Of a stretch of DNA of 64,000 bases, positions 45,601 to 56,760 are shown one piece after another. Made by a program: the position numbers and the translations under genes. The notes under the pieces were generated by a model. The model was not told the origin of the DNA. It did not search any database and was given only the letters and a program-made list of their open reading frames with translations. The DNA comes from Lentinula raphanica (Eukaryota > Basidiomycota > Agaricomycetes > Agaricales > Omphalotaceae), in NCBI GenBank assembly GCA_027919835.1, contig JANVFP010000003.1, forward strand, positions 186,001 through 250,000. The letters are read 5' to 3'. Every line of letters starts with the position of its first letter. Position 1 is the first letter of the stretch.

Positions 45601-45909
45601 GTATTTGCATGGACTTGGATGAACCTTCGGTGACAGAGACAGGTTCTGCAAAACTATACAAGAGGGAGAACTCTGTTGATGCTGCTGATACATCGAGGTC
45701 ATCAGGATTAGGTGCACAAATAGATCTGGGAAAGGGCTGATGAAGAGGGTGGGATTGAGCTGGAGGACACACGCATTGACACATTGAAACATGTCATTAT
45801 CATCATCATCATCCTCGACAGTGAATGGACAGAATGGACCCAAAATCTTATCGGCAACACATCGATGACCTTCATGGATTATAACTTGAGTGACAGGACC
45901 TGACAACAA
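42624..45909 (-). CDS. JmjC-domain-type protein, many exons, integrity uncertain
   Basis: Minus-strand coding blocks in order: an N-terminal part with an acidic run and a UIM-like helix (DMQMKWAIQASLAE, about 45470), a Gln/Pro-rich exon, an exon ending STTGYW (about 44860), a very basic NLS-like exon (KLKLKLKPNAHKPTKNKNKS), and then the oxygenase region. That region has AHLDSNGFRTHFSVKMGLKY (H-x-D iron ligands), MPPCTPHFVVTSES (distal His) and CFGGHFYCSRMMERTCYGIL. I know this pattern from the JmjC-like family greatly expanded in mushrooms; JmjC proteins are 2-oxoglutarate/Fe(II) oxygenases, often acting on histones. Not all splice junctions could be made to fit, and the region is CpG-poor, so it may be a decayed copy. 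Confidence 0.55.
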
Positions 45910-47748
45910 GCTTTTATGAAACTCCTTTCAATATGAGCAAGAAGCATGCTTACATATAAACAGCAATGGTCTGTCCAATCCACAATCTTTGCTTATAGTT
46001 TTTGCGTAACCAAGCAAAGAAGAACTATTTTGGCACTCAACTTGCCACTGAACAATCTATGGGAGTTTCTGCATTATAATTAATTGTAATTGCATACTTA
46101 TATATGTTACTTTGCAACTATTGCAATCCCCACTGGCATTGATTAGCTGTCTGGGAGCTCGTTGCTCTAACCCTCAATGATGGAGGCTCTGAGCAATTTG
46201 TCCCAATGAACATCATAGGCAACTGCTAAGCAGGGATATTTTACACCAAACATCTGGACTGAGAAGGATTGTCATTACTTGTTGTTGTTACAGAATATTG
46301 TTACACCTGAGACTGAACCAGAGACAAGTGGGAAAAAGCTGATACTATTTGAGAACCTTAGAAAATAACCAATCTGGGGATTGGAGGCAGGAATGACATA
46401 GGCTTTATTGCAAGCAAAGTGAAGCGAGTGGTTTTATGTAAGGACAGCGAGTGTCAAGTGATGTCTAAGTTTGTACTTGCTTGTAACAGTTGGGCATGGG
46501 ATAGGATCTTTGTTGGCTTTCACATAAATACCTTGTTTTAATTCTCTTTTCCTTTCTCTTCTTCTGATATTTTGCAGAAGTATGCATACTGTCTATGCAA
46601 TCAGAATTCTTGCTTTTTGTCTGGTGTAATGACCTGAAATTTTGAGCTAACCGTGTTCACTATGTTTTTGACATTTTGAATCTCAAGTGAGTTTTTACTG
46701 CTCTCTTTTCTGACTATGCCTGCTATTCAGTCATCGATTGTCCCCAAATAGGTCTGCTTTTCCTGCAAAAATATGTTTCTTGCATGCAACAATGATCCTC
46801 AATTTACAACAAGTCGCATATACTGCACTTCTTGATTTGGACATTAGAGTACTTTGGATCTAGGCCACTTCTCTCTGTTTACGTTTGGATTTCTCCTACC
46901 ACTTCCCATCAGTCATCTTGGTTGACTAATCACCTGCTCAACAACCTATGTAACCTCACAGAACTCATTGCTCTCAACTAACCTTGTGCATCAATGCAAG
47001 AATGAACGTCAAGATGCTCACAAAGCCAGCACCGAAGACTGTTCTAGCCAGCACCCTAGACATGTATCTGTTTGACTAGTGTGTAATCAACTAAGATTTA
47101 TGCTTCCTTTGCAAGCACCAAACTGTGTGCCACAAATACTTTATATAGATATTTTGTAGATAACTATATAAAAGGAAATTGTATTTAAAAGAATGTTGGC
47201 TGTGGGAGGCGTCACCATGATGATAGTTGTGATGACACAACCTGAAAATGGGATGTGTAATGTGTTGTTGAATTGAGTCAAAATAATGAAGACATGAGTT
47301 GACATAGGTATATGCATCGACCCAGCCGGATCAAGGACCCAATAAAAATGAATAAAGAATAAGAAAGGTTGTCCAATGGTTTTACTGGGTTCCCACAATG
47401 TTACCTGCATGTAGATAACATTTTCTTAACTTACTCAACTTGTTTCCAGTGAAATTGTATACAATTGCATGTATACCCTTAGTGTCATATTAATGGATGG
47501 TATTTCTACAAATCTTACTTTTTTGAACAGTGAAAATACATCAAGGTGCCCCAAACAAGAAGAAAGACAGATAACAAGTCAATTGTGCACGCACATACTT
47601 TTTCTCAGTCGAGTCTCTCTCTCTCTTTCTTCATGATGTACTAGTCTTTCTATCTTACCATCTGGCAGGTCAACAAATAACTAGATCCCCATGCACCAAT
47701 CCCTGTTCTTCTCTGCAAAATCCACCCCCCTTGAATCTGGATACAGCC
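45910..47748. other. No gene recognised (1.8 kb)
   Basis: CpG-poor sequence with scattered short open frames on both strands and no recognisable motif, repeat boundary or splice-consistent coding. Probably old, eroded element or gene sequence. Confidence 0.5.
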
Positions 47749-48862
47749 TATCAGCAAAAATGTTCTGTGCTCAGGGCTACCCAACATAGATCTCAAAAAA
47801 TTTCAGGTTGCCTGGGGTCTCTAGAGTCTTCAGTGTCTTTGGTGTCTCCTGAGACACCCCCCAAAACCTAAAGCCTTCAGAGTTCCTTGGATGTCTTTCA
47901 AAATTTCTGAATTTCTTTGGATATCTTTGAAAATCTTTGAAAATCTTTAGAAATCTTTAGAAATCTTTGAATATCTCTGAGAATCTCTGAGAGTCTTCCA
48001 GAGATATTTAGATATCTTTCAAAGATTTTCCAAAGCTCTTTGATGAGTTCAAATGATTCAAAAACTTATTCAATCACTTGTACTTCATCATATGATACTC
48101 TATCTATTGCTCTTATATTGCCTATATCTACTAACACCTATATATTATGATATACTGTATTTAAACTTGATAACTATTAATTTCGGAACACATTCTGATT
48201 ATATGTATCATAATATATTATTACAACTATTATATATGTGTAATGTTAACAAATATCATAGATAACAATGTATATAGTATATGTTATTATAGCTATATTC
48301 AGATTTTGACCTGGTGAAGTTCTTTTTGATTGTACACAGTCCACGGTGACAGGTCATGTGACCACCTATATTATTGACAACTGTGAGTTATAATAGTTTA
48401 ACTGATATCTACACTGTATTACTACACTATACTATCTTCTAGATGTTAAGATGCAATAGTATCTTATTTCATATTTAATATCTCAAATTTCAAATTTTTG
48501 CAAACACTCAAAGTCTTCAGAGAAGCTCAAATATCTTTCAAAGATATTCAGAGAACATGAAAAATCTCAAGAAATCTTCAGGATATTGGAAAAAACCTAG
48601 GCAGCTCAGAGTATCCAAGCTCTCTAGAGTATCTGAAGAGCTCAGGTTATTCCCAAAAACCTGGAGCATTTTGGGAATCTCTGAGTTACCTTTGAACAAC
48701 CCAGAAACAATTCTAAAGAATTTCAAGGAAACCAAATTGTGAGCCCTTTTCCCAAAGAGTTCTGAGAGTCTAGATACTTTAAACTATTTGAAAGACTTTA
48801 GACTTTTGGGGGAATCTCCGGTGTCTTTGAAAGACCTCTGGTTAGGGGTATTTTTCCTAATG
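47749..48862. mobile_element. CATCAGG-family long element, diverged (1.1 kb)
   Basis: Ends TATCAGCAAAAATGTTCTG and GGTATTTTTCCTAATG. Boxes GACACCCCCCAAAACCT and TTTTGGGGGAATCTCC. Decamer array GAAAATCTTT/AGAAATCTTT at 47930-47990. The centre has TTTTTGATTGTACACAGT followed by a CCACGGTGACAG word (48322-48351), shared with the elements at 18905 and 50182. No matching dinucleotide flanks remain, in line with greater age. Confidence 0.7.
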
Positions 48863-50181
48863 TCAGCAAGTTGATACTTACTCATTTCCTGAAGATTCGC
48901 AGTCCTATGATCATCTTGGTGGCTCGCAGTTGTCTTTGGAATTAGGAAAATAGTGTGTCTCATATTCTCTACTGTAAAATTTGGACTAAACAAACCTGAA
49001 CAGACCCACTTTAGGAAACAACAGCAAAGATTGTGTCACCAGTGTTAGCAGAAGGCTACATGTCTGGGCAACACTGATATTCTGAACTGTCCTGAACTCA
49101 TTCCTTGCCAAATGAGGCCAAACATGCAAATGAACATTAGACTGTCACATTGAGTCAGTTGATGGTGTAAACAGTAGATGCACTTTCAACGGTGCATCTT
49201 CGACAACAGGGCAGCCATGGTGAGTTGCAAGGGTCAGATTATCTATATATTATCCAGTATACTACAGATACTAGACAGTAACAAAATCAAGATACACCAT
49301 ATACAATTTTCACAAATTCTCTCCTTTTTTCTTTTTCTTTTTCCTTTTTGGGCTTCAATACCCAGTGAGATGGTCAGAAAACCATAAGAAAGGATGGCAG
49401 GTGAGGAGTTGCCTTGACCCATATTGTGTTGCCTGTGAACAAAGAAATAATGCAACACCAACAGAATGTGTGAAGGAGTCCATACCGAATCTGGAAAGGC
49501 CAAATGAAATGGAAGAAAGCTGAACCTTAGGGTTTAGGGGAGTTCCCAAGAGCTTGATGGGTCAAACAACATATGAGAAAGCTGGTGATTATGAAATTAG
49601 ATGTAATCAAGTAGGATCTGGCAGCTTGACCGCTGCACTAAAAGGCAGATTTAAGAACTGTTGTCAGTTCTTATTCCAGATCCTATATATGGACAATGCA
49701 GGTATGCTTGTGCAGTGTCGTAAACGAGCACGTTTACATTAGAAGTAGAAAACATCAAACAAAAGAGGAAAATGCCTAACAAGTCTGAAGCAACAAAGAT
49801 GAGATGTGGTAAAGGTTGAATGGTACAGGACAAGGTGCCAAGTGTGTGCCATCATTTCAAATGACTAAACGAGGTGGATATGATCTGAGGATGACAAGGA
49901 CAAGTTGAGGGAGTGCCAAATGGAGAAACAGGGATGTAAAGACAAGTTTGACAGAGTGCAACCGAGGGTAACACAAGAAAGGGTTGGCAGGCATATATCA
50001 TCATCAAGATGACTAAGTAGATTGTTGAGGATGCCAGCATTGACAAGAAAGAGATGACAAAGGGGTAAACAGAAAAAGAAAGGTGCACTGTGCAAAGTCG
50101 AGGTTGACAAGGCGGGGCTGAGGGTGTAACAGGAGAGGCAGGACTGAGGGTTGTTGAAGGCTGAAGATCCAGATTGAGCAT
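48863..50181. other. No gene recognised (1.3 kb)
   Basis: Short overlapping frames only. The 49860-50150 part is purine-rich on the plus strand (GACAAG, GGATGACAAGG) without a clear tandem unit. Confidence 0.45.
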
Positions 50182-51260
50182 CATCAGGAAAAATGTTCTG
50201 AGCTCTCAGCCACTAAAAGCTGCTTTCAGGCCCCCTAGAGCCTTTCAAGGCTTTGGACCCCCCAAAGCATGCAAAGATACCCCCCAAATCCTAGGCACTC
50301 TCAGCCACTTGAAAGGTCTGGGGTATTCTTTGAGGTGCTTTGAGGTGCTTTGAGGATCTTTGAGTGTCTTTGAGTGTCTTTGAGTGTCTTTGAGGATCTT
50401 TGAGGATCTTTGAGTGTCTTTGAGGTGCTTTGAGATGCTTTCAAAGGCAAAAGATATGAATAAAAATCAATTGATTCCTCTTATTTCTATTTTACATTAC
50501 ATTCTATTTTATATTCTTGTATTATATAATTTCTAATTATATTATATTATATTATATGAGACTTATATAATTACAAGAATTTATAATGTACTAGTTAATT
50601 ATCAAATTATAGTATAGAGAATCTAATCTACAAATCTCATCTCTGAAGTCCTTCATTGAGATATGATAACATATACAACTTGTAGATATGTAGTTAATAT
50701 AGCTATATATAAGTTTGGACCATGTGACAAACTTTTTGATTGTACATGGTTCACGGTGGCAGCCCAAATATATCATTGAAACAAGATCTTGTCAAAGTTG
50801 TCAATGGCAGTTTTTGATGCATATATCTTCTAGATTAAGCAATTTCTGCAATGCACTTATGTAATTTCCTATTTGGGTGATGTTTTCTTCATTTAATTTG
50901 ATATTAAAAGTTGCTAAAAAGCTCTGCAAAGACTCTCAAAGATCCTCAAAGATCCTCAAAGACCCTCAAAGACCCTCAAAGACCCTCAAAGACCCTCAAA
51001 GATTCTCAAAGCACTTCAAAGCACTACAAAGCAGTTTAGTGACCTGGGTTACCTGGGCAACCTAGGCCATTGAGGTACTTTCAGAGTCCCTAGGAATTAG
51101 CCATTTCTTGAGGTGCTCTCAGATCAAAGTATATTCCTTTGAGGTTGCCTAAGAAATGCCCATTTTCCTCAGTGCTTTCTAGCTCTCCTAAGCATGTAGG
51201 CCCTCTAGAGAGCCTCAAAGATACTTATAGTTGCCTAGGCCTAGAGTGTTTTTCCTGATG
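50182..51260. mobile_element. CATCAGG-family long element (1,079 bp)
   Basis: Ends CATCAGGAAAAATGTTCTGA and GTTTTTCCTGATG, AT duplicated (50180-50181, 51261-51262). Nearly identical along its length to 18905-19871. Left decamers CTTTGAGTGT/CTTTGAGGAT (50330-50440) are mirrored by right decamers CCCTCAAAGA (50935-51010). An extra AT-rich piece (about 50465-50520) explains the added length. The core word is at 50733-50762. Confidence 0.92.
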
Positions 51261-51262
51261 AT

Positions 51263-52720
51263 GAGGGTGTCAGTAATTATCAATGCAAGTTGACGATGCC
51301 CCTATCCTGATGATGTATCTTCATTAGTGAGGGTAATCCATTCAACTGAATGGATTATGCACAAATCATAGTAATAGTTGGCAGGCTGCATCACTGCAGC
51401 CTCTAAACCCTCTGCCTAGTTGTCCCTACTGTTCCTCCATTGTCTTGTGTTTTCCTAGCAATGATACCAAGGTGCCTATGACATTGAGGAAGAGGTAGAG
51501 GTTGAAGAGAAGGGAACAATGAGAAAAAGTATCAGTGAGAAAAAGGAAAAGGTGGCGCTTCTGCTGAGATGCCGAATAAGTGCCACCTCAGCATGCACTT
51601 GGCCAACAATAGAAAATGTTTTTGGCTGCCTACTTTATCTGCAACCCTCACCATGCCAGGTATTCTTCCAGATATCAAATCTAATAGGACTCATTACTCA
51701 GTGATCTGCTCAGAAATTCCTGAAGAAATACTCCTCAATATTTCACATCTAGTATACAACTACCACTCTGACCCCTTTTCCCTGGATTATTCCTCCATCA
51801 TCAACCTAGGCTTTGCCAATTGCAAGTTTTATTGGATCTCACAAGAAGTGCAAAAGACTGTATTCAAAATTTCCTGTTCTACCACTGCTCTCAAATTCAC
51901 AGAGGAGAAAGTTACCAATGCTTTCACTGCTTGACATATTCTTATTGGTGCATTCCAAATTCCAGAATGTCTTTGCTGCATCTCTAAGTGCCTCAGGAAA
52001 AGTAGCAAAAGTCATCAACTGTTCTACAACATACTCTCTTGCTATGTCAACCTCTTCATTCTTTCTTTAAATCAAGTGGACCTCGACTGCCTCTTTTCAA
52101 ATAGTCTGTCAGCCTTTGCTGTCCAGTCACTGTATATTTCATCCAATGCTACTTTGTACAAACATTTTTCCCCCACAAGAACAACCAACTTCAGCTTCAA
52201 TTTTCATTGCTCCATCTGCAGAACAACACTTCTTATTGGGAGCATAAAAGTAACACACTTGCCAGCCTCTGTCTCCTTCAACTTTGTTCCTCTTATCTTC
52301 AATGTACTATGATTGACCTTGACAACTCACTGCAACTCAGCCTATCTCCAGAAAAACTGCCTGCCCTCTGCCTTCCAACTTCTATTCAATACCTGATGTT
52401 GACTTTGTCTAATCCTCGTGCTCTCTGGCATCGGTGCCATCTCTTGGAAGCCACCATTGAACTTATCAAGAGCTGCAAACAACTTACATCTCTGATTATC
52501 AATACAGCCATGATGGAATACTATAGTCCTTTCAAAATAAGCATTTCGATCACCATTGTTGAAGCACCTCTAGACTTTCTCCCATTTCTTCTTTCCTGCG
52601 GCATCTTGCTCCTAACAATCTCATCTTCACTTATTCCTACCATTGACAACTGGGACCTGAATGGCTCTGAACAGGTACATACACTTCAGATTCAACTTCG
52701 ACAAGGAAAATAGGCTGAAG
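51263..52720 (+). pseudogene. F-box-like/LRR-type protein, degenerate
   Basis: Plus-strand coding traces in shifting frames. SEIPEEILLNISHLVYN followed by LGFANCKFYWISQEVQ resembles an F-box start (LPxEILxxI..LxxVxRxWxxI). Leucine-rich segments follow (SLQLSLSPEKLPALCLPTS, SCKQLTSLIINTAMME). F-box proteins link substrates to SCF ubiquitin ligases. Several frame changes and stops between 51930 and 52320 leave no continuous gene, although unrecognised introns may explain some. The same type of relic lies at 57862-61260. Confidence 0.4.
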
Positions 52721-52859
52721 AACTTGCTCCAAAGATTTAAGGTTCTTGAGAAAGTAGTGATTGATTGGGTTGAAAGTAGTGAAATGGTGCATATAATCTG
52801 GGACTATGCATTATATCTAATCTTGTTTATAGGTTAACAACATCATTTTTTTTCATTTT

Positions 52860-54000
52860 TGACAATCAAGTGCCTCAGATACAATCAGTTGCATGGCAAA
52901 ACAGTAGATGCAAACACACTTCAAATGATGATTTACACAAACAAACATGCTATGGTACTTAGGGAATTCTGGCTGGATGGGTGTTTGGTTTGGAAGAGGG
53001 GCAAAGATGTCTATGTCTCCATGTAATCCTGGTCAATATCAATCTCCACACCATTTCAATATGATTGTCTAAAAAATTGCATACATACTCTTCCACTTCA
53101 TTTCCTCCCAAAGCTTGCATCAAGGGTCTTCACGAGTCCTGGATGAGTCATACCTGTGACCTGACCTGCAGGTATTTTGCCTCCAACATCCTGACCTGTG
53201 ACCTGTTGCTGACCTGCAAGTAATTTGACAATAATCTGCAGGTTACCTGGACCTATTCCTATAAAATATTTTCCTGAATCTGACCTGTGATCTGTCATGA
53301 CCTGTGCATACAGGTACCTGGACCTGCGGGTCATAGAACCTGCAGGTATTCCCATGGATCTTACCTGTGAGTACTCACAGGTTACCTGACCTGCTGAAGA
53401 CCCTTAGCTTGCATTGCACAAAGGACAAAGCAGCGGTAAGTGATGTAATGTTTGAGGTCAAAGGAAAGACCATAGACTTGGTAAACAATTTCATCCAATG
53501 CTTTGCAAAAAATGGTGGACTGCTGAGGGTACTTTGCATGTCCAGTAGTTTTAGAAAAAGTTGCATCAAGTAAAACAGATGGTCCAAACTGGAAACTATA
53601 AGCATCTAGACGAGTGCAAAGATAGTGACATACTGCATAAAATAACTCAAGAATTCTCTTATGGCAATCCATCAGCTTGTTGTATTTCTTTTGAACAGGA
53701 TCAATAAGCTTGTTGTACTGTTTCTTCTTCTCCTTGAACATAAGACCTTTGAGCTTATCCAGCTGCTGAAAAGCTTCCGGATTGAGAGAGCATGCCAGGT
53801 TGGCTTAGAAATTACATTTAAAATCTAGTAGTTGCATGTCCCATTCTTCAAAGGTTTTGAGGCCTTTGATGTTGTGGATAATGTTGAAATATAGACTAAA
53901 ACCCCATCTTGCCTCGAACCATGAAATACCATTTGCTCCTAGCCTGGTAACCAAGCGTTCAGCTTGCTGAATGCTTGGAAAAAGTCACTTACGTTTTGAA
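52860..54000 (-). pseudogene. Degenerate coding region of unknown family
   Basis: On the minus strand, coding-like text includes FEARWGFSLYFNIIHNIKG, AFQQLDKLKGLMFKEKKKQ and LFYAVCHYLCTRLDAYSFQ. After the hAT-like MITE at 53121-53406 it continues as MQALGGNEVEE and FAPLPNQTPIQPEFPKYHS. Removing the MITE with one 8-bp copy joins the frame (CAMQA to LGGNE). There is a stop near 53800. I do not recognise the family. Confidence 0.4.
53121..53406. mobile_element. hAT-like MITE with ACCTGCAGGT words (286 bp)
   Basis: Ends CAAGGGTCTTCACGAGTCC and GCTGAAGACCCTTA, flanked by an exact 8-bp duplication GCTTGCAT (53113-53120, 53407-53414). The whole interior is ACCTGTGACCTG, ACCTGCAGGT and GACCTGCAAGT words. 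It is the shortest of three family members (with 16990 and 58476) and is essentially all subterminal array. Confidence 0.92.
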
Positions 54001-54092
54001 AACAACATTTTTAACCAATGCTTATAACTGGTGCCTGCAAATATATGCCATATAAGGCAGGTATGATAACAGAATAGATAAGATATGAAAAC

Positions 54093-54218
54093 TGTTGGCT
54101 CTTAGATGGCAGTGGTGGATGCAGAGAAAGGCAACAACGATAGATAAATAGCACAGTACTGACATGTACATGAAGTATTACATAATGATTATCTGGTATT
54201 CCAAACAGATTCCCAACA
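54093..54218 (-). repeat. LTR (3' LTR in element orientation)
   Basis: Direct copy of 55478-55600 with TG..CA ends; a few substitutions and a 3-bp length difference. Confidence 0.88.
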
Positions 54219-54256
54219 CTTCCCCATCTGTGAGGAAAACCCAGAAGCCTAGTTCA

Positions 54257-55339
54257 TCAAGCACTGAAATCACTTGTGTATTCACCTTCCTCCAAGTCAG
54301 GTTGAAAGTACACATGATCCTCAGTGTAATGAACTTGTTCATGAGTATGGGAGCCTGATGAATCCCGGGAAAGATAGGCTGAGTCGTATGTATGGTTGAG
54401 ACACCAGTCCTTGACCTCCTTTGGCATCTCTTGAACACAGCACACAGCCTTATGGGAATGTCTGCCACACCGATGACATCCTTCTGCATTCATGATGTTG
54501 CACCAGTGATTGCCATTACTGTCCACATATCCTTCACCACTCGCATGTGGATAACCTCCTCCTCCTCGGTGACTCGCTCCCCCGTTTCCAACAACTCCTC
54601 TGGCTCCCCTGTTTCCACCAGACCTAAAACCTTCTGGACCTGCCCATCCACCATGAACAACAAGTGCAGTGTCTATCCCGTGGAGGAGACCAGCATCATT
54701 GAGGATCTCTTTCACCTTGACAACAGGATTGAAGTTGCTAGGAACAGCACCTTGGAGAACAGAGATGCACATCGAGAGAGAGGGCTCAGTAGTCTGAGAC
54801 AAGAGGGACAAATGTGTGACACCATATGATTCATCTAGATTCTGAAGCAAGAGATACTTCACATAGGTGTCACTAACCTTCTCTGTAGCAGGTAGTACCA
54901 TGTTAAGACGGTCGCACATAGTGAGAACAGCAGTGATGTAGTCAGAGATGGGTTTCGAGAGATCGTGAGTGATGCGATAGAGAGCAGCCTGAAGAGTGGA
55001 GCAGATAGTGAATGATGATTTGATGAAGTGGGCCTTGAGGTCAGCGTAAGTGTCCTTGCCACCACTCGTACCCTTGAAGAGACCTCGGCAGTTCTTCTCG
55101 GTCAAATGACGAATGACCGAACTAGCCATGCCATTGCACAGGTCTCACTCCTCTTGCTCATCAACATCATCTGTAGGTCGAGGTCTGGTTCCTAGAACAA
55201 TTTGGTGGGTTTTGCCATCTGAGTTGAGAACTATTTCTAGTATCTTATCAGACCACGCTAACCAGCCCTCGGGTTTGTTGTAGTCAAGCTTATCGATGTC
55301 TTTAGCAAGAATAAGCAGATTGTGGAGTTTCAGCGGCAT
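54257..55339 (-). pseudogene. Copia-type gag with one in-frame stop
   Basis: From 55339 the frame reads MPLKLHNLLILAKDIDKLDY..PEGWLAWSDK, the usual Copia gag start. A TGA after DVDEQEE (about 55145) occupies the place of an expected Trp, then DLCNGMASSVIRHLTEKN continues in the same frame to the stop at 54257. The central part has SKPISDYITAVLTMCDRL (UBN2-type). Then come a Gly/Arg-rich stretch and a variant zinc knuckle (CHRCGRHSHKAVCC), and an acidic tail. One reversion of the TGA would open the whole frame, so the copy is only lightly damaged. Confidence 0.8.
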
Positions 55340-55464
55340 GATAGTGATTGTTGCCAGATAAGAAAGTTTTGTGATAGAGAATGGATGGGGTAAAAGATGG
55401 TATGACTCTGAGATGGGTGATAACTCCTAGATGGGACTCTTAGATGGGATAGAGATTAGAGCTC

Positions 55465-55477
55465 GGGGCCCATAACC
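55465..55477 (-). other. Primer binding site for half-molecule initiator tRNA-Met
   Basis: Immediately inside the 5' LTR, the plus strand reads GGGCCCATAACC, the sequence of the anticodon arm of eukaryotic initiator tRNA-Met; the element strand (GGTTATGGGCCC) is its complement. Copia-type elements prime reverse transcription from this internal tRNA site. This supports element class and orientation. Confidence 0.85.
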
Positions 55478-55600
55478 TGTTGGCTCTTAGATGGTGGTGG
55501 ATGCAGAGAAAGGCAACGACAATGGATAAATAGCGCAGTACCGATGTGTACATGAAGTATTACATAATGATTATCCAGTATTTCAAACAGATCCCCAACA
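55478..55600 (-). repeat. LTR (5' LTR in element orientation)
   Basis: Partner of 54093-54218; the gag start and primer site lie next to it on the minus strand. Confidence 0.88.
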
Positions 55601-55649
55601 AAAATTTCAATTTAAAAGCATTACGGTGCTGTCACTGCACTTGCTCAAC

Positions 55650-56135
55650 TGCAAACCACTCCATAGTCATTCTTGTTTCATCTTTAGACTTTGGGCTCAT
55701 AAAATCTACCTTATTCTCTGCCATGTCACAGGTTGAAGAAGGGGAGGATGAATGAGTGTGCTTCTTATTGCTGCCTTGGCTGGCTCCCTGATCAGAATAG
55801 TGTTCAGGGTCACTTTTATTGAGGTTTGCTGAATATATGTGTTGTAAAAAGGAAAAAGAGGTGAAGTATTGCTATGTACTGGGGTTCATTAACTCTATCT
55901 TGGGATCAATTGGACTTCCATCCTCTATTCCAATTAATTGGCCCATACCAACAGCGATATCATAGGTTTGACCACTGGCCTGACTGACAGTGTGTACCAG
56001 TTTGTAGAATTTTTTCTTCATGGTCGGAGAGACATTTTCACTAGAAGGATCAATTTGAGCCATTTGAAAGTAAAGATTCTTGGTGGAACTAATTATATGA
56101 TCAAATTGGTTGGCAGAGGACATGGTAGAACACAA
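55650..56135 (-). pseudogene. Coding fragment of unknown family
   Basis: Two minus-strand blocks: one (from 56135) with NQFDHIISSTKNLYFQMAQ and KKKFYKLVHTVSQASGQTYD, and one (about 55830-55650) with SDPEHYSDQGASQGSNKKHT and ETRMTMEWFAVEQVQ, separated by a likely intron. The composition looks coding but no domain is recognised. The Copia element abuts its 3' end. Confidence 0.3.
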
Positions 56136-56536
56136 CTGAGAAGAATTACAAGTATGATATCATTAATTTATTTATTTATATACAAATAGAATGTGTGTCA
56201 GACTCAACAATCTAGAATAATCATTAGCTTATACTTAGGCAAAAGAAATTGACACTTGCCATCTTGCTTCAGTTCATCACGAAGAAAGTATTGTTCCTTC
56301 CATGCCTTGCACAGAAAGTAGTACACGTATCCAATGAGGACCATGTTTGTAAACTCTTCATCAAATCCAGCACAGTCAGACTGGACAGCAGGTCAAGAGA
56401 GCCAGAGCACATAACTCTGTATGTCTCCTTGAAAAGTGTTCCCAGAAACCCCCAGGAATTGAAAAGTCTTGTCGCACAGATAGGTGACATGAAAAATCAA
56501 GTACAACAGTACTTGCCAGAGTTGGTTATATTGGGA

Positions 56537-56760
56537 CATCAGCAAAATCACCCCGTCTCTGGAGACTCCAGGGACACCCCCCAAATCCTGAGCAACCTCA
56601 GAGTAATAAAAGTGCTTTAGAGTCTCTGGGCATCTCTGGGCATCTTTGAAGATCTCTGAGGGTGCCAAAATTTGTCTGAGATAGCTGAAAGAGATAAAAT
56701 CTCTCTAGGATTTGGGGGGTGTCCCTGGAGTCTCCAGAGACAGGTGTGATTTTCCTGATG
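56537..56760. mobile_element. CATCAGG-family MITE (224 bp)
   Basis: Ends CATCAGCAAAATCACCCCGT and GTGATTTTCCTGATG, GA duplicated (56535-56536, 56761-56762). Long inverted arms include GTCTCTGGAGACTCCAGGGA and CACCCCCCAAATCCT. The middle has TCTGGGCATC decamers. It is the complete version of the truncated copy at 18729. Confidence 0.92.

Larger units (their letters stand above)
54093..55600 (-). mobile_element. Gag-only Copia-type LTR element, minus orientation
   Basis: Short LTRs (54093-54218, 126 bp, and 55478-55600, 123 bp) start TGTTGGCTCTTAGATGG and end CCCAACA. Flanks AAAAC/AAAAT are a near 5-bp duplication. Only gag lies between. The primer site next to the 5' LTR fits the initiator tRNA anticodon arm (see separate entry). 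Without pol it is non-autonomous. Confidence 0.88.
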
